In this document: piece by piece, positions 1-14,242 of the stretch | Layout: each line of letters starts with the position of its first letter | Numbering within the stretch: position 1 is the first letter of the stretch | NCBI GenBank assembly: GCA_036571765.1 | Contig: BROE01000022.1 | Coordinates: 9,207,575 to 9,271,574, forward strand | Source of the DNA: Plecoglossus altivelis | Taxonomy: Eukaryota; Chordata; Actinopteri; Osmeriformes; Plecoglossidae | DNA length: 64,000 nucleotides | Direction of reading: 5' to 3' | Position numbers and translations under genes: made by a program | The notes under the pieces: model-generated | The model's input: the letters and a program-made list of their open reading frames with translations, nothing else | The model's database searches: none | What the model was told of the DNA's origin: nothing

Positions 1-3000
1 GTTTTGTTTTTATGGGACTAAACAGTTGATGAGTGTCTAAATTGTGGAAGCATATCAAATCCGTGAACTATATTCCGAACAGAGAAAATGAAGTGAATGT
101 ATTTGAGCTGGAATAGAAAAAACAGGTGACCGAAGGAGCGCGAGAGAAAACAAACCAGCCTGGTGACCTCAACTGAAAATGACAGTGTCTCCTGTGAGAC
201 CACAGTTCCTGATGTGCTTGTCTGTGCTCTTCACAGTGAGAAAAGCATTTTACAAGTCCCACCCACCGCCTTGGAGGTTCCTACCCAGCTTTCCATATCC
301 ACATTACCTCAATTTTCAGCTATTCTCTCTGGTTTCCAGATGGCAAATCTGAATCTTAAGAGACCCTCAGCTGCTGCATCAGTGCCAATTTGTTTTCTTC
401 CAACATTGGAAACATACTGTACTGCATTTTGTATATTTTCTACACTCAAAATGGCACAGTATGGCAGTTTTGGCCAATATTACAACATATGATCCGGTGA
501 TCCATTGCAATGTACACTACACACTATATTTCATTGTTACATTACACAATAGACTACAGTTGTGAGAATAATTACGATTCCTAAACAGTAAAAAGTTAAA
601 GCAAAATGTTTACTTACAAATGTATTTATATATTTAAGTCAACTTGTTTTCTCAATTTCAAATTTCATTTAGAACCCACTTCATGTGAAATGATTTTGTG
701 AAATCTGACGAGCCAAAGAAGACATATCAGAATCACTGTTGACTGTTGCCTTAATTGCTTACTTGTGTAACATCTTTTAATGATATGTAATCTACGATCC
801 ATTCTGGTTTTATGGATGATCCTTGCACTGCAACCTATCAATGTGTGAATGACTGGGTTTATTACTCATTGATTGGGATTTTAGTTTAACGTTTCTTTGC
901 TTGATATAAAAATACCACTTGCCATCTGTCAAAAGTTTCAAATTCTACCAAAGCCCAGAGTTGTCAAATGTTAGTGTTTTTACTAGGCTAACATGACACC
1001 AACACTATTGTCAATGTTGTATACTTGCACATATCATATTTCTGAGACTAAAGCATAACTTTTGACATTATGACATTCCCTGTCAGTTTTGATGTGAAAG
1101 TGTGTTTGATGTTAAAGTATTTCGGCCATTTTTTGGGGGTGAAAATTATGACGTTTTTGGCTGCTACAGTGGTCAAGCTGTTCATTTTGTGGAAGGTTCA
1201 AATCATGCAGAGCAGGAGCTGATCTGGTTTGAGTTAAACTTTTATAATCATGCACTGCACCTTTGCTTTCATTTTGACCACCCAATGACCGTTGCTGATC
1301 AACGGATGTATGTCAGCATTAATCACCTCCTGGTCTTGTGCACTTCACTGACTCCTTACTCATACATTCCAGTTCCATTCTTCAAAGAAAACATAACATG
1401 AAGGCATCTTAACTGAATCCTATTCACGATACACATGTAATTGGAGGAAAGAAAAGATTAAATATGCTATTATCTTTATGTCCACTCAAAGCATTCAATG
1501 TGGCCATCACTCCTACTCATCATTTGTCTTAAATCTACAAATATAACAAGGGACAGTTGGAGAGAACATCATCTGTAGTTTTCTACCCTGCTCTCTAACC
1601 TCCCTAACCAAGAGCTAGGAGCTGAGCAGCCATGAAGCATCCATGTTTTCATTCTACCACTAACCACTAACAGATAAATGCACTCTACACACCATGCCTC
1701 CATGGTGGTGATAAAGAGGAGAGATATTGTGTGGCAGTAGCCACACTCTCAGATCAAGTCATGCAGTAATATAGAGCAGTGTAGATAACAGAGCAAAAAT
1801 ATGACCCTTAAAGTTGCATTACTGAGAGTGAGGTTGATGGATTGATGTTTGGCCAAAGTGGATTGAATTGGCCTCTGCCTCTCAAATAAGAGGAGACTTG
1901 CTTTGTTGATAAATGATGACGTTTATTCAATTTGGGAGATATTACAGTAGGCTCTGTCAAGGAAATACAAATGGATTGAGCTCTACAATTGTATTTTGTC
2001 CCAGGACCAATACTTTTTGGTTTATGTAAGGCAGAGGTGTCAAATAAACTGTTCAGCAAATACTGTATAAGAATCTGGGAATAAAACTGATTATTCCTCA
2101 GTTGGGAATTTTCCAATATGACTGTCTTAGAGCGTTGTTAGACCAAAGAGTCATATGGCAAATGGTGGCATAGAGTTAAAGTTTTACTTGTTTATCGTTC
2201 GTGTCGAGATTTGAGAACAAATGTGTTGGCCAGACACAGATCATAAGCTCCATGCCTTCCGTTACTCTCACAGCATGTGGAAAAACAGAAAAGACAGAGG
2301 GTCTCTCGAAAATTCAATAGAAAAATTCTAGATATGTCCATCAGCATGGCTGCATTCCACGAGGAAGAGGCAAAAGATAGCAATGGAATGACTACAATAC
2401 AGTTACATCTATTGTAGCATGAAGTAATGACCTTGTTAAAGTGAAAAAATGTGCTTGCTTAACATTCAGATGTACAATACCTATAATATTTGAGCAATGG
2501 AATCATATTTGTACATTATATTATTCATATTTCAATACAGATGGTCAGTGTTTTTGTTTGCAATAATATTGATCTGCATTAAAACAATGTGAAACAATTC
2601 TCAAGGGAGATACTCTCGTGGTACAGCCAACAGCACTCACAGTCACACAGCCACATTGGGATTTCCTGTATGCTTACATTATTCCGCGATCAATAGAACT
2701 AGTCATTAGATAGTAGTTAGTATTCTCTCATGTCTGCTTGCTATTATATGAGTAGATGGTGTCTATGTGTCAGGGTTCATAGATCTTTGGGGTCAGGAGG
2801 ATGTACTGGGTAAATGTCTCTTGTCATAACTACAAGGGGAGCTCGAACTACGATCGCTCTAGTCAGAGAGTGGTCGTGGGTTGGAAGATGTGAATCTCTT
2901 TCTCTGAGACTGTTGCAATGTCATTGCTGTCTGACTGTCACTATCTACGTTTGCATTCGTGTGCCCTTTAAAAGATGGTCCCGCTCGCCTTCAGAGTGGA

Positions 3001-6000
3001 GAGAGACATGATGGAGACCTAAGCCTGGTGTTGTGTTGTTATTCATGATAAGAGGTCTGGCTTTCTCTCCCAATCTGCAGATTGATAAATGCTTTTCAAA
3101 TCCAGAATTTGGAATGTAATGACTCTGTTTATGGACACAGACAAAACACTTTCTTCATCAATACACAAATTGTAGCTAACAGCCAGGTCAGAGTACTGTT
3201 TCCACACCACTTTGTGAGTCAACTCTAGAAGTTAGGCACGCCTCATCACTCTTTCCTATGGGATATTGATCACACTCTTCACAGTGCTATTATGATGCTT
3301 GCATCTGGGACACTGTATTGTATTTAAAGTTTAAAACCTAAGCAATATGGAGGCATTGTGCACAGACAAAATAGCCTATTAGTCACTGTCTGGTTGATGG
3401 CAAATTTTCAATATCCCTTCAGTTCATTCAAGTTCAAGCAAGTTCTATAGAGAAATACTGCAGAGAATGCAGACGACTTGAAATCGCAGGATGCAAATAC
3501 ATGGTACATTGTACTTCACAATACATGAATGTGTTACTGTAAAGCACTGACAATTGTTCACTTTTTTGCTGTTTTTTTAAAGGGCTGTACCAACACTTAA
3601 AGCCATTAGTCAATTACTTATTATTTTGCTTAGTTATGCTTTTAATAGAAATTTTACAAATCTTACCCCATTTAGAACAGTGATTCTTGGAGGTCAGCAC
3701 ATTTAAAAGTGAATATGTTCAGTGCCATTTAGCCTGAAGGAACCTGATAACATAACTAAGACCACCAGGTAGCAGGTATCCCTTAGCCTCGCTAAAAATC
3801 CACACGCTTGGATGGAGAAAGTAATGATCAGTTCCACAGAGATAATTCATGTGGAATAATCTATTCGTTTGTGAAAGGCAGGGGTTACTGCATCAGGGAG
3901 ATGGCATCCCTGTGAATAACTGATCCCAGAGCACTCGGAAGACTGCAAAGTCTGATGCAGTGTGTGACAGTAAAGCACGCTGTGTTAATCTGACAGGGAG
4001 GAGAATAAAGAGTGCACCTGGGTGAGTGACAGGAGAAAGAGTTGTTGACTGCGAGCCCCACAGGTGAGCCCGCTGCTCCTGTTCTCTTATGCCGGTCAGG
4101 TAGCACGCTCCATTTCCCCACCTGTCAGCATGGACAAGCTAAACACAGGGCTTTTTGACACTGGCATTTCCCGTCTCTCATTCTCCCTGACAACCCCAAT
4201 CGAAAAGAGGCTTGACGTGATGTCTGTCCCAATGGGACCCAGCCTGTGACCAATGTGCTGCCAGTACTTACAGTTCAAAAGAAAACACAGCACTCGGGAT
4301 CGCCTTTTTATTTTAGCTAGAGTTGCAGAGAGGAAAGTGTCATGCAAGGCCCTGGTGATGCAAGAAAAAGCTGTGCAGGCTATTCCCAACTCTGGCGTGG
4401 TTGTGGTGCATATTGCTACCACAAAAGCAAGCAGGCTAAATTGATCTTACTTTACCCAGAATACTACCTCCCTGGTACTTGCAAGGACACAAAGTAACAA
4501 TAACAACAGTTCAGTAGCCTAATGACACCAATGGATGGAGGTAGATTAGACACTGTATACCTAATTCTTATAAGTAAATTCAACAAGAAAGTAATCTGTA
4601 ATGGCATTCACTCTATTTCTGAGCCAACAGAATAGGTCAGGCTAAAAGCTATTGAATCAATTTTGTTTCTTGAGTGGGAGAGGTCTTGAGTAACAAGGGT
4701 TTTATCTCATTCATTTTGCTCTCCAATGAAAGTGCATAGGCAATTTGAACTGTAATGTGCATTCAGAAAACAATTACCATGTACCCAATCCTCGTGTCTC
4801 AAATTTAAGATGGATGTCATTTTAAGGACCTGCATAATGGTCGTGTCCTAGTCTACAACACACTTGATTTTAGTTGCCTCTGGCTTTGAAAAGTTATAAT
4901 TGGAGAAGTGCTTTTAAAGTGAGGTTCAAGGCCAGAGAGTAGTCATTAAGGATCCACACATATCTTCAACATTTAAAATACAACTTTTCATACAGCAGGT
5001 GTGTTCATCATGACTCATGATATCAAGACATTTTCATTTACTTATTTTATGCTTTGGACAACCTTTTAACAAGCCCCTGAAAGTACTTAGATGTCAATCC
5101 ACAATAATGTGACATTTGACTGTACTCAGCACTGATAATTCAAGGTAAAATTGTACACAGATTACTATTTGTGCATAAATCTGTTTCATTTGCTCTGTAT
5201 CCATTTACATCTTTCAGTTGATCTTTCATTTTCCAGAGAAAGCTTTCATTTAGCCGTCAAGCCTTTGACAAAAAGGTTATTTATAGCATTGGTTCAGTCA
5301 CCTATAAGCAATAGGGCTAATGCTTAACCACGAGAGATATTATAATTACTGCTGGTGATAAAGTTCCCACAAGATTTCTATTCTTGAGTTTGAGGCTTGC
5401 AACGCCTACTTTGACAACCAAAAACATACAGGGGAATAACATCAACCCAAAGTCATACCAATATTTTGGACCTTTTGGGTGTAGATTCTGTGTTGCTGTC
5501 AAAATAAGTTGATAAGAGGAAGATGCCAAGATGCCACTGGAGGAGAAAATTCAGGTATTCCTCTCCAAACGTTCATCCAGACTCACTGTGGATATGTGGT
5601 GGACAAAGTACTGCACACACACCTTTCAACTTAAATGTTTAGGTCAAGTTTCAAAATACCAGCTCTGGTAGCCTCATAGATAGATGGTTTGACAGTTTGG
5701 AAAGAATACCACTGCTTTTACAAACATCTATTGCTACCACAAACAGTGCAGTAGCAATGTGGTCAATGTCTTTCTGTTCAGGTAGGCAAATGGCCATTAA
5801 GGCATAAACACTTAATGTGACAAAACATGGAACTCACACAACTTTGAGAGTGTTGCGATCATCTCTATTCAATTTCTCAGAAAACACAAACAAGATTTTT
5901 TTCTAAAAACACAATTAAATGTCGCCTGTGTCAGGTTCCTGCCACTTCAGGTAACTTTTATGGTAAACAGATACAGACAACAGCTTATTGTTACATGCCT

Positions 6001-6318
6001 AGTCAGCAATTTTATAGACTGTTTTATGCTACAGAATTTTATGCTGCAGAATTCAATGTGTTGCTCAACGACTGTTTATTTATCTTTTAAGTAGATTACA
6101 GGAGTTCCAATGAATGTGGTACTTTTACTAGCGGTGATTTATTGTGACTGCATTAACCCAGAGAACTCCAATATTGCAGAACACCAGCGCAGACCAGGAC
6201 CATGAACCTGGCCCACGTGTGTCACGATGGAGCCAAGATAATGGTGGCTCTGAAACTGTAATTACATGGGTGGGAGGAACAGAAGGTGTGGAGGAGGTTG
6301 AGAGAAGAAGAGAGAAAG

Positions 6319-6321
<3 letters not shown>

Positions 6322-6358
<37 letters not shown>
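6322..6358. repeat. (GA)n microsatellite
   Basis: Uninterrupted GA dinucleotides for about 37 bases. A further GA-rich patch follows at about 6,490-6,525. Stop-free frames over this block on the - strand (Leu/Ser runs) are repeat artefacts. Confidence 0.95.
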
Positions 6359-6359
<1 letters not shown>

Positions 6360-8905
6360 AATAAAGAGAGGAAGAAGGGTTTGGTGAACCCATGCTCCAT
6401 CTGGCCAGACTAGAAGGCCAGCAAGAGCCAGAAAGACTGGGGGAGGCAAAAAGGCACTGGCTCTGGGTGTTGTTCTGGAGTTGTTCCCAGAGAGAGAGAG
6501 AGGGAGAGAGAGACAGAGACAAAAGGAGCGCTGGCCAGAGCCCAGGCTTTCCAAGTGAGAGAAGCCTTGGCTGAGACAGCCCCTGATACAGAAACCTAAG
6601 GGGAATGAATTTACATAAAGTTTTGCCATTCCAGCTAAATTGTGAGTGAACGGAGCTCCATTGTTTGGTAAGCATTTAAAGTATGTTTTTCTCTCTTCAT
6701 TTGAAACGCAGCCATAAAATGGACAACGCCGGACGCGTCTTTGGAAATGAATATGTTCCTCTTCATTTGTGTGTGTAGGTGCCATTTTCTCGAACATTTT
6801 AACCTAGTTCTCCAAGTGTACTGCAAACCGTATCATAGGAACGTTCTTTGTCAGTCCTACATGCAGTTCCTTTGATGAGAAGGGAATGGAATCTCACTAA
6901 AAGGCCGCGGTCTGGTACTGACCACTAATGGCACTTCGATGTCTCTTTAAAGTTGTATCCATTATATCCATATAGTTCGTTTGCTAAACACAAATGCTGG
7001 TATCAGAGGAGTAGTAGAGAACAGTTCATGAAATATAGTTGTACAAAACTATTTGCCCAAAGTGTAACAAATGATTACACTTTTGATCAAGATTCATTTT
7101 GGTTACAGAAGGCTGTTGCTTGATTTCTTAATGTATCCTGGCATCTTCACTTCTTCATAAGTAACACAAATTGTTGCTGATCTAAACTACCTCTAATATT
7201 GTGATTAATAATACATAACTAATTAGCCAACTGTTGTTTCGGGTGAGTTGTGTGATATCCAATGAATATTTGAATGACTTCTTTTGGTTTTTCAGGAGCC
7301 CGGCCTTGGCTGTGGCCATCTGGCCTACAAACTCAATTGTAATATCAGGAGAGAAGTGAGGATGAGAGCACTGGATCATGGCAGACTGTAGGGTCCAGAT
7401 TCTGAATCTGGCTGGAGTCTGGCAGCTGCTGTTCTCATGCCCTAGATGAGGTTTCGGTGGCATTACAATGGAGTCCTGCTTGTATTTTCAACAGCAAAAT
7501 AACTGGATTTAGGAGAAGAAAGTGGTACTATTCCCTGCTGTTTAACAGTCAAGAGAGAAAGAGGTTTATCACTACATCTGCCAGTCTAGTTCCACTGCAA
7601 ACACCGTCATGCTGTCATCATACTAGTAGAATCACATTGTAAGCCTACGTCTCTTATTCATTATGCGCTATCAAACACAATAAGCCATATGTGCTGGCCC
7701 ATTGCAGATGATGGAAGCCTTCATTATAGGGACTAATGTTTACCGGAAAGAGCATAATTCATCCATGATATTGTGGCAGTCTGGAGGTTAATTTGGGGAT
7801 GGAACTCAAGTGTTCTTGGAGTTTATTCTCCCCCGGCGAGATGCCAGCAGCTGCATCAGAGGCCGACTGCAGAATAGACGAGGGAGGTATTTGGTACTGT
7901 AATGAAATCACCATCCCCACCACTGAATAGTTTGGTCTGATTAAAAGAGATTTGACTAATAACCCGGAGACGACCAGGGCCAATGGAGGATTGAGAGGCT
8001 CCCAATGTCATGAGCGTATGGCCCTCTCCGTCCCCTGTCTCATAACCAAGGGAAGCTGGGTCATTAGACAACAGGCTGGATGTCGATTGGGCTGTCAAAG
8101 GGAGGTCTTTTCTTTTTCCTCGAGGCTTGATTACATTTCAGGCCACGAGACAAACCTTATTTGAATAATGAAGTGACGATGACAGGATAGTCATTTTCTG
8201 TCGTGTTTGGAAAAAAAAGGTAAAGTGCAAAGCAGACAAACCTTCCATTACAGCACGGACCCCTGCAGTTAGTGCTGATGGTTTTCAAAGATGAGACTTG
8301 ATTTGTGTTTTTAGAATTGTCTGGCACTACAGTAAGTGTGAATGAAGTGGATCGTAATTACAGTGCAATGGCCAAATAGGACTTAACATTAGCGATGGTT
8401 TTGAAACCCCACCAAAACACTTTTATTTTCATATCCGCATGCACAAAAAGCGACCCCGGTTATCTAGGCACTCTATCAGGCAGAGGTTCTTTGATTGATT
8501 TCACAGGTCAGCCCTCCAGTTCCCACAAGGGACGGTAACACTTGTATAGTTGGACTCCGGTAATCTTGTATTCATTTCAGGGTTGTCACTTCATCCAATT
8601 TCATCTCAGGCAGTGACCGTAGTGGGGGGGAAAAACCTGTTTTGTAATACAGATACAGTCATCCGCCTGCCTGACTATGCATATCCTCACACAGCTAACT
8701 GAGTGGAGGGACAGGAGCAGCGAGCAATCGGAAAAGGTGTTTCATGGTCGATGAAACAGCTTTATATGATAGAGAGACTGAAACGGAATGCTCAACCTGC
8801 AAGCGAGACCTTGTTGAGCTGTAGACTTTGGAGAGGAGCCGGAATTACACATCGTGGTGGAATTTATGTGCCCCTTGGGATTCCTACTCTCTGTACCGGT
8901 AGCGA

Positions 8906-8951
8906 AGAAAGAGAGAGAGAGATAAAGAGAAAGAGTGAGAGGAAGAGAGCA
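8906..8951. repeat. GA-rich low-complexity tract
   Basis: Purine-only stretch of GAGA/AAAGAGA words ending a small stop-free frame. Confidence 0.8.
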
Positions 8952-9084
8952 AAATAACTCAGAATTTCCACCTATTAGTAGTTTGGTTCAGAGGTGTGAG
9001 AAGTCATAGATGAATGAAAGTGAAGTTCTCCTTATTCTACACTACCAAATTCAGTTCAAGGTTTACTCACCCTTGTGATATAAT

Positions 9085-9101
9085 ATTAATAATAATAATA
9101 C
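9085..9101. repeat. (AAT)n short repeat
   Basis: Five to six AAT units in an AT-rich segment. Confidence 0.8.
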
Positions 9102-12100
9102 AGAAATACATGTTATCAAAACAAGTATATATGAAGTGATCAATAACATTAAATTAGATACATTTTATACATATTTTATTACTGGGTTGCCAATGATATA
9201 CACCATATCTAAAGTGTCCCTTGTTTCCATGGCAGCAGTAAGGTTATACAAACGTATAGTAGTCATTTGGAAGGGTATCATCATATGAAATGCATATGAA
9301 AATGTTCCTGGAAAAAGTTCAATAGAGCCACAGGCAAATTTTCATTGACAGCCCAAGCAATGTATTACATGTATTATTGATGCAGCGACTTGCCTTGAGC
9401 TTATCTTTTTTTTATTGTTCTGTTTTCGATGAATTCCCAAATGTGACCAAAGCTGATACGGGCTTGTTGTGCTCAAATACCTATTCAATCATGAGGAAAT
9501 CAAACGTGCTAAATCCCTTCCCAACATATAAATTCTTTAGTTGACCATCAAACAGAGATGGCTTGTCATGCTATTTTAGAAATAGAGCCAGAATAAGAAT
9601 ACTGCCATGTCACACCCCTTGTCATTTTCTCTTTCTTCACTCTCTCTTTCACGCTCTCTCCTTTCTCACTGTCTATCTCTCAAACCTTCACTTACTGAGG
9701 GGTGTGGTTTTTCAACATGATGAGAGCTAAGGCAGCCCTCACTCTCTCAAACTGAACATCAGTCAAACCAGGAAACTGCAGATATTCAGCATCCTCTACA
9801 CATCATTAGCCTCCTATGTCACATTATCAGAACGATTGATGGTTTCTCCTTAATTTTGTGAAGAAAACAACATAAATCGCTGCCAATAATGCAGGTTGGT
9901 TAGCAAAAATGTTGTTGTTTCTGAAATTGATATGTTGTTATTCTGTATAGTTTTACAGGCATTTCATCAGCACCGTCCTACAGCGTTTATGGAGCCTAGC
10001 TTGCTATCTTCTAGTCTGTAGGGAGGCAAGGAGAGAAGGGATGCAGGCATTGACAAGGTTGTCAATATGGTCTTAATACATCTAGATTATGGCAGTCTAG
10101 GTGCGAAAGACCCCTTTGTAACAAGGTGTATTGATTTTTTCCCATGTATGAATGTCATGATCCCATTGTTATTCTGGGCTGAAGCCACCATCCAAATCAG
10201 TTTCACTCTTATCATATGTAATGGCAGGACCTGTAGCTTCCTTGTGGTTGATTAAGTTTCAATCCTTTGATTGGATCTCTTCTTCTGGAGATGAATTGTG
10301 TGTCCTCTGTCAACAACATTTGCGACACATTGCATTAATTCAAAGGCAATTCAGTATGCATTTTTATGATTGTGTGTGTATCTACATACTTCACATGAAT
10401 GGTGTCCACAAGGTCAACATGGGCTGACGTTTTTGCATAATGTCTGTGTCAGAGGAAATGATTTTAAAGTACGACCGAGCAATGTGAGAGCTGAGTATAG
10501 AACCTGATGATGATGATTATGATTATGATGATATAGTGATAATTTCTCACATTTCGTGATGATATTTTTTATGTCTGTAAGGACGGAAACATTAAGCATC
10601 GCAATAATTGTCATGTTATTGATGAGTCTGACGGTAAATGAAATATTAGCAGTAGCAAAGCCATCTATGGAAATGCACATTGCCATCTAACACAATCAAA
10701 TAGGCTAACGGAGAACATTTTTAAAAACACATGTAATGTGGCTGATGTGTTTCACCAAGAAAGACAGGATGCTGTGACCCTTTGTGCTTTGCTTCGATGT
10801 GGTTTGCAGCTACTCATGTGAAGAATGTTAAGAATCAGGCAGATGGGGCCCATTCATCCTAAATGATCAGAGGTCTATTTGTGTCATCTCTGTTTCCTTT
10901 CTGTCCACTTGTTTGATGGTTAACCAGACAAAGGGGCAGCGATCTGTGTGCTCTCTCTGAAGTCTGATTACAGACTGATGTGTACTTAATTGCTTCAACT
11001 CACAGGCTACTGTGCCAATGGATAATGGTCGAACAGATTTCTCAATCAGACTTTCATCCTATCTCCGCAGAGAGCAATCATGGCCCATTGTCAGTTCAGC
11101 CTAAACCACCTCGCCTCACCTCACCATCTCTGCTGCTGACACTGTCATCACACTTGCTTGTTAAAAAGAGGGAGAGTCGGAAGAGGGATGACTGGCTCCG
11201 CAGATGTAATGCTTGTCAACTAGCCCGAGGTTTCATGAGCATGTAGGCCAGCTAAACAGATGACACGTGCCCTCTGACAGATCCAAGGAGCATGGCAGGC
11301 TCCAGTTAAAAGACATTGTGTTTGTACTTGACACTTTGACTCTCTGTTGCGTAGCAATGCTGGCACCTAACTGTCAACAAATCCCAGAAACGTACTCCTA
11401 GCTAAACCAAAAAGCCCCTCGCTGTCCTGAATAACACAGCACAGAAAGACATGTCAAAGGTTAGCCGCAGGACACGAAGTCACAACATGGTTTGTGTCCT
11501 CGTCTGTCAAGGGTAGAATGCGACACAGCCTGCTCCCTTCGTTCTGTTTCCTTTTCATCTCTCTATCTATATGATTTGTGACCCTTTCTACATGTTCTTT
11601 TCATTCTACTTCTCCTAGTAAGTTTAATCTTTGTAAGACGACAGCACAGAAGTGCAGCCATGGTCATGGCCATTAACACAGCGTGGTGGTTAGTAATCAT
11701 TTGAATGATGTTTTTTACAGTTCTTTGTATACAACAATGTCACAATTATTAATATTTTCTCATGTTGTGGTAAAGCAAAGAACCTTCAAGATCATATTAC
11801 AAAATGTATAGAGTTTATACAGTCTTAGATTGGTTAAATCATGGACAGGAATGCAGACAAGAGCAAAGATCTCTAAATCAATTGTCTTCTCCCTCCATTC
11901 AGAACACAAACTGTTCAGTAAATCAAACTCACCACTGAAAACATGCTGTACTAGTACGTACCGCAAGCTCAATCCATAAAACCACTGTCTGTAATTGACT
12001 GAACACAGGTCTGAGGCTGACAGTACTCTCTCACGAACTGGCATCTTTATAAACACCAAAAGGACACGTTTACAGAGCGTAGAGGATATAAGTCTGTGAT

Positions 12101-12211
12101 TATCTTATTTTGAGTGCACTTTGGAGATGCAGATTACCATTAGATTCTATCTTTGGCCAATATTCATGGTTGAGGACACAAAGCCATTGATAGGAATATG
12201 CTGAACCAACT

Positions 12212-12225
12212 TTGCCCCCTCGTGG
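12212..12225 (-). promoter_or_regulatory. CTCF-like motif (reverse orientation)
   Basis: The 14 bases TTGCCCCCTCGTGG match the reverse complement of the CTCF core (SYGCCMYCTRSTGG) at 12 of 14 positions. This is a motif match only; with degenerate consensus sites some hits are expected by chance. Confidence 0.3.
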
Positions 12226-14190
12226 TGCAGAGTGAAAATACATGCTCTGTCTCCACAAACTGTTCATGCACCATTGCCGGGGAGAAGATCGTGATGAATT
12301 GATAACCGCTGCTTGTGCTATGTCCTTGGTGTGTTGCGGCTTTGACAGTCCATTATTTATGACACACATGTGGAGGTTTTTGTTGTCTTTCATTGCTTCA
12401 GCCATGAGGACACGCTAGAATGTACGGGGACCAGGAAGTAGAAGACCACAGCCATCCATCAGACCTGACCAGAAAAGATGTCACATTGACGGGCCAGACT
12501 TAATTATGATCCACAATGTCTTGGATCCCCGATAATGATCAAGGAGTCAGGGACGTGAATGATCCCTGAGCGTCTTGATCCGAGATGGCATGGAAGAGAG
12601 AGGGTCAGAGCTCCAGTTCAGTCCTTAGAAATACCTAGATGCCATGTGTTTGGAGTAGCTCAATATTGCAGCTCTGTACAGCTCATCACCACGTTTGTGT
12701 AAGTGTTGGGACTGACCATACATATTGCATCTATGATTTCCGTAACTCTCACAGAGTAGTCGTAGAATAAAACCATGTAGAATTATGATTGTTATAGAAT
12801 AGCAGTAAATTGTAGTGTAATACCTTTTTATTTGAGCAGAAACATGGTTCTTTTTCAGTTCAATGCTTCAGCCATTTGCAATGTGTTATTTGGCCCACGA
12901 GAGCTAGAGTGGAAAAGGTTATCTGTGTTTTGGAAGATGAGAGCGAGAATAAGTATGGCTACAGGTCATGGGGAGAATGTAGCGCACAGAGACACACGTC
13001 CCTGCAGATCAGGTCCTCTCAGAGTCTGAGCTGGAGCGCAGAGTGTTTTGAAGTTTTCGCTGCAGGGCTGTCTGGGAGATTATCCACACAGTGAGACAGT
13101 CGAGGTGCAAGAGACACCAACTGAATGTAGTTGGACGTGATGGGATGCTTTGAAAAGAAATGAAACATGGACGCTCGCTTGCAACAGCTGCATCACATGA
13201 AGCCCTACTCTACTTCAGTCCTCAACCTCAGTACTCCCTCCTCAGTTAAACCTCAGCCTATCACTCCATCTGCCTTTTTCGTCACCCCTTCTTCCCTCCC
13301 CCTACACCTTTCTCTCTCTCCCTCTAAGGAAAGGTAGGATACACCCCCCCACACACACAAACACACACTCGCATCTGCTGCTCTGTGTGTCTCATGCAGA
13401 TACCATCTCCCCATCACTTCACTTCGCTCCCCCACTTCCAGCGTTGTCTCCGTCCGTCTCCTGGCCCCCAGCGAGCCCTGGATGTGTGTGCCCCCTTCTT
13501 CCCGACAAGGAAAAGAGATAAAGAGTGTGGCCCCAGCCACCCCCCCCCCACACACCCCGACTGACAGGCTGCAGACACACCATCTCTGAGGTCACCCGGG
13601 CTAATTGGATTGTCCACGTCTGTGATGCCTCATTAGCCCTGGCATTGCTCTGAAGCTACTCATCTCTCTCTCTCTTTCTCTCTCTGTTCTGGCAAAAATA
13701 TCAAATGGTGGTTTAAGTTGGGGGCTGGTACACATTTAGGGTTGCAGTGCCTCGTGTGTTGGATCTAGACATTGCAGTGTTAATAGATAGTATCTATTTA
13801 GGTTAGGTCGGGTTACGTGTTTCCTGTCAAAAGAATATGGTTTTTGAAGTTAAGGAGGTTTTAGCCCATCTCAAAACTCCCAATATCAAGGCCAATTCAA
13901 TCATCTCGTGAATACAGTTTAATGAAGCAAAACTACATTTTCCAAACACTTGTTCACATTGCCTTTGTGATTGTTGATAGTCGATGGTTCATCTGATACT
14001 TCCTTGTTTCGTCACTTTACTTCATTTTTCGTTCATATGACTACCAAAAGGCAGCACTGAATCCTTGCTCCAATGGTCCTGTATGCATTATAAATATTGA
14101 GTCCTGTGGCAATATAAAGTCAATGTTGTGGCACTTGCACCAATTCAATTACTTAACAACTCCAACGAGGCATGGGATTGCTGTATTGGA

Positions 14191-14242
14191 TGTGTGTGTG
14201 AGAGCGTATGTGTGTGTGTGTGTGTGTGTATGTGTGTGTGTG
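14191..14242. repeat. (TG)n microsatellite
   Basis: TG dinucleotides interrupted by short AGAGCGTA and TA breaks. Confidence 0.95.

Noticed and set aside
163..492. 109-codon + strand frame near the window start
   Set aside because: No recognisable family, no splice borders and ordinary AT-rich context. A frame of this length is expected by chance.
6128..6797. - strand frames of 90-191 codons with Ser-Leu runs
   Set aside because: They run through (GA)n tracts. The parts outside the repeat resemble nothing known.
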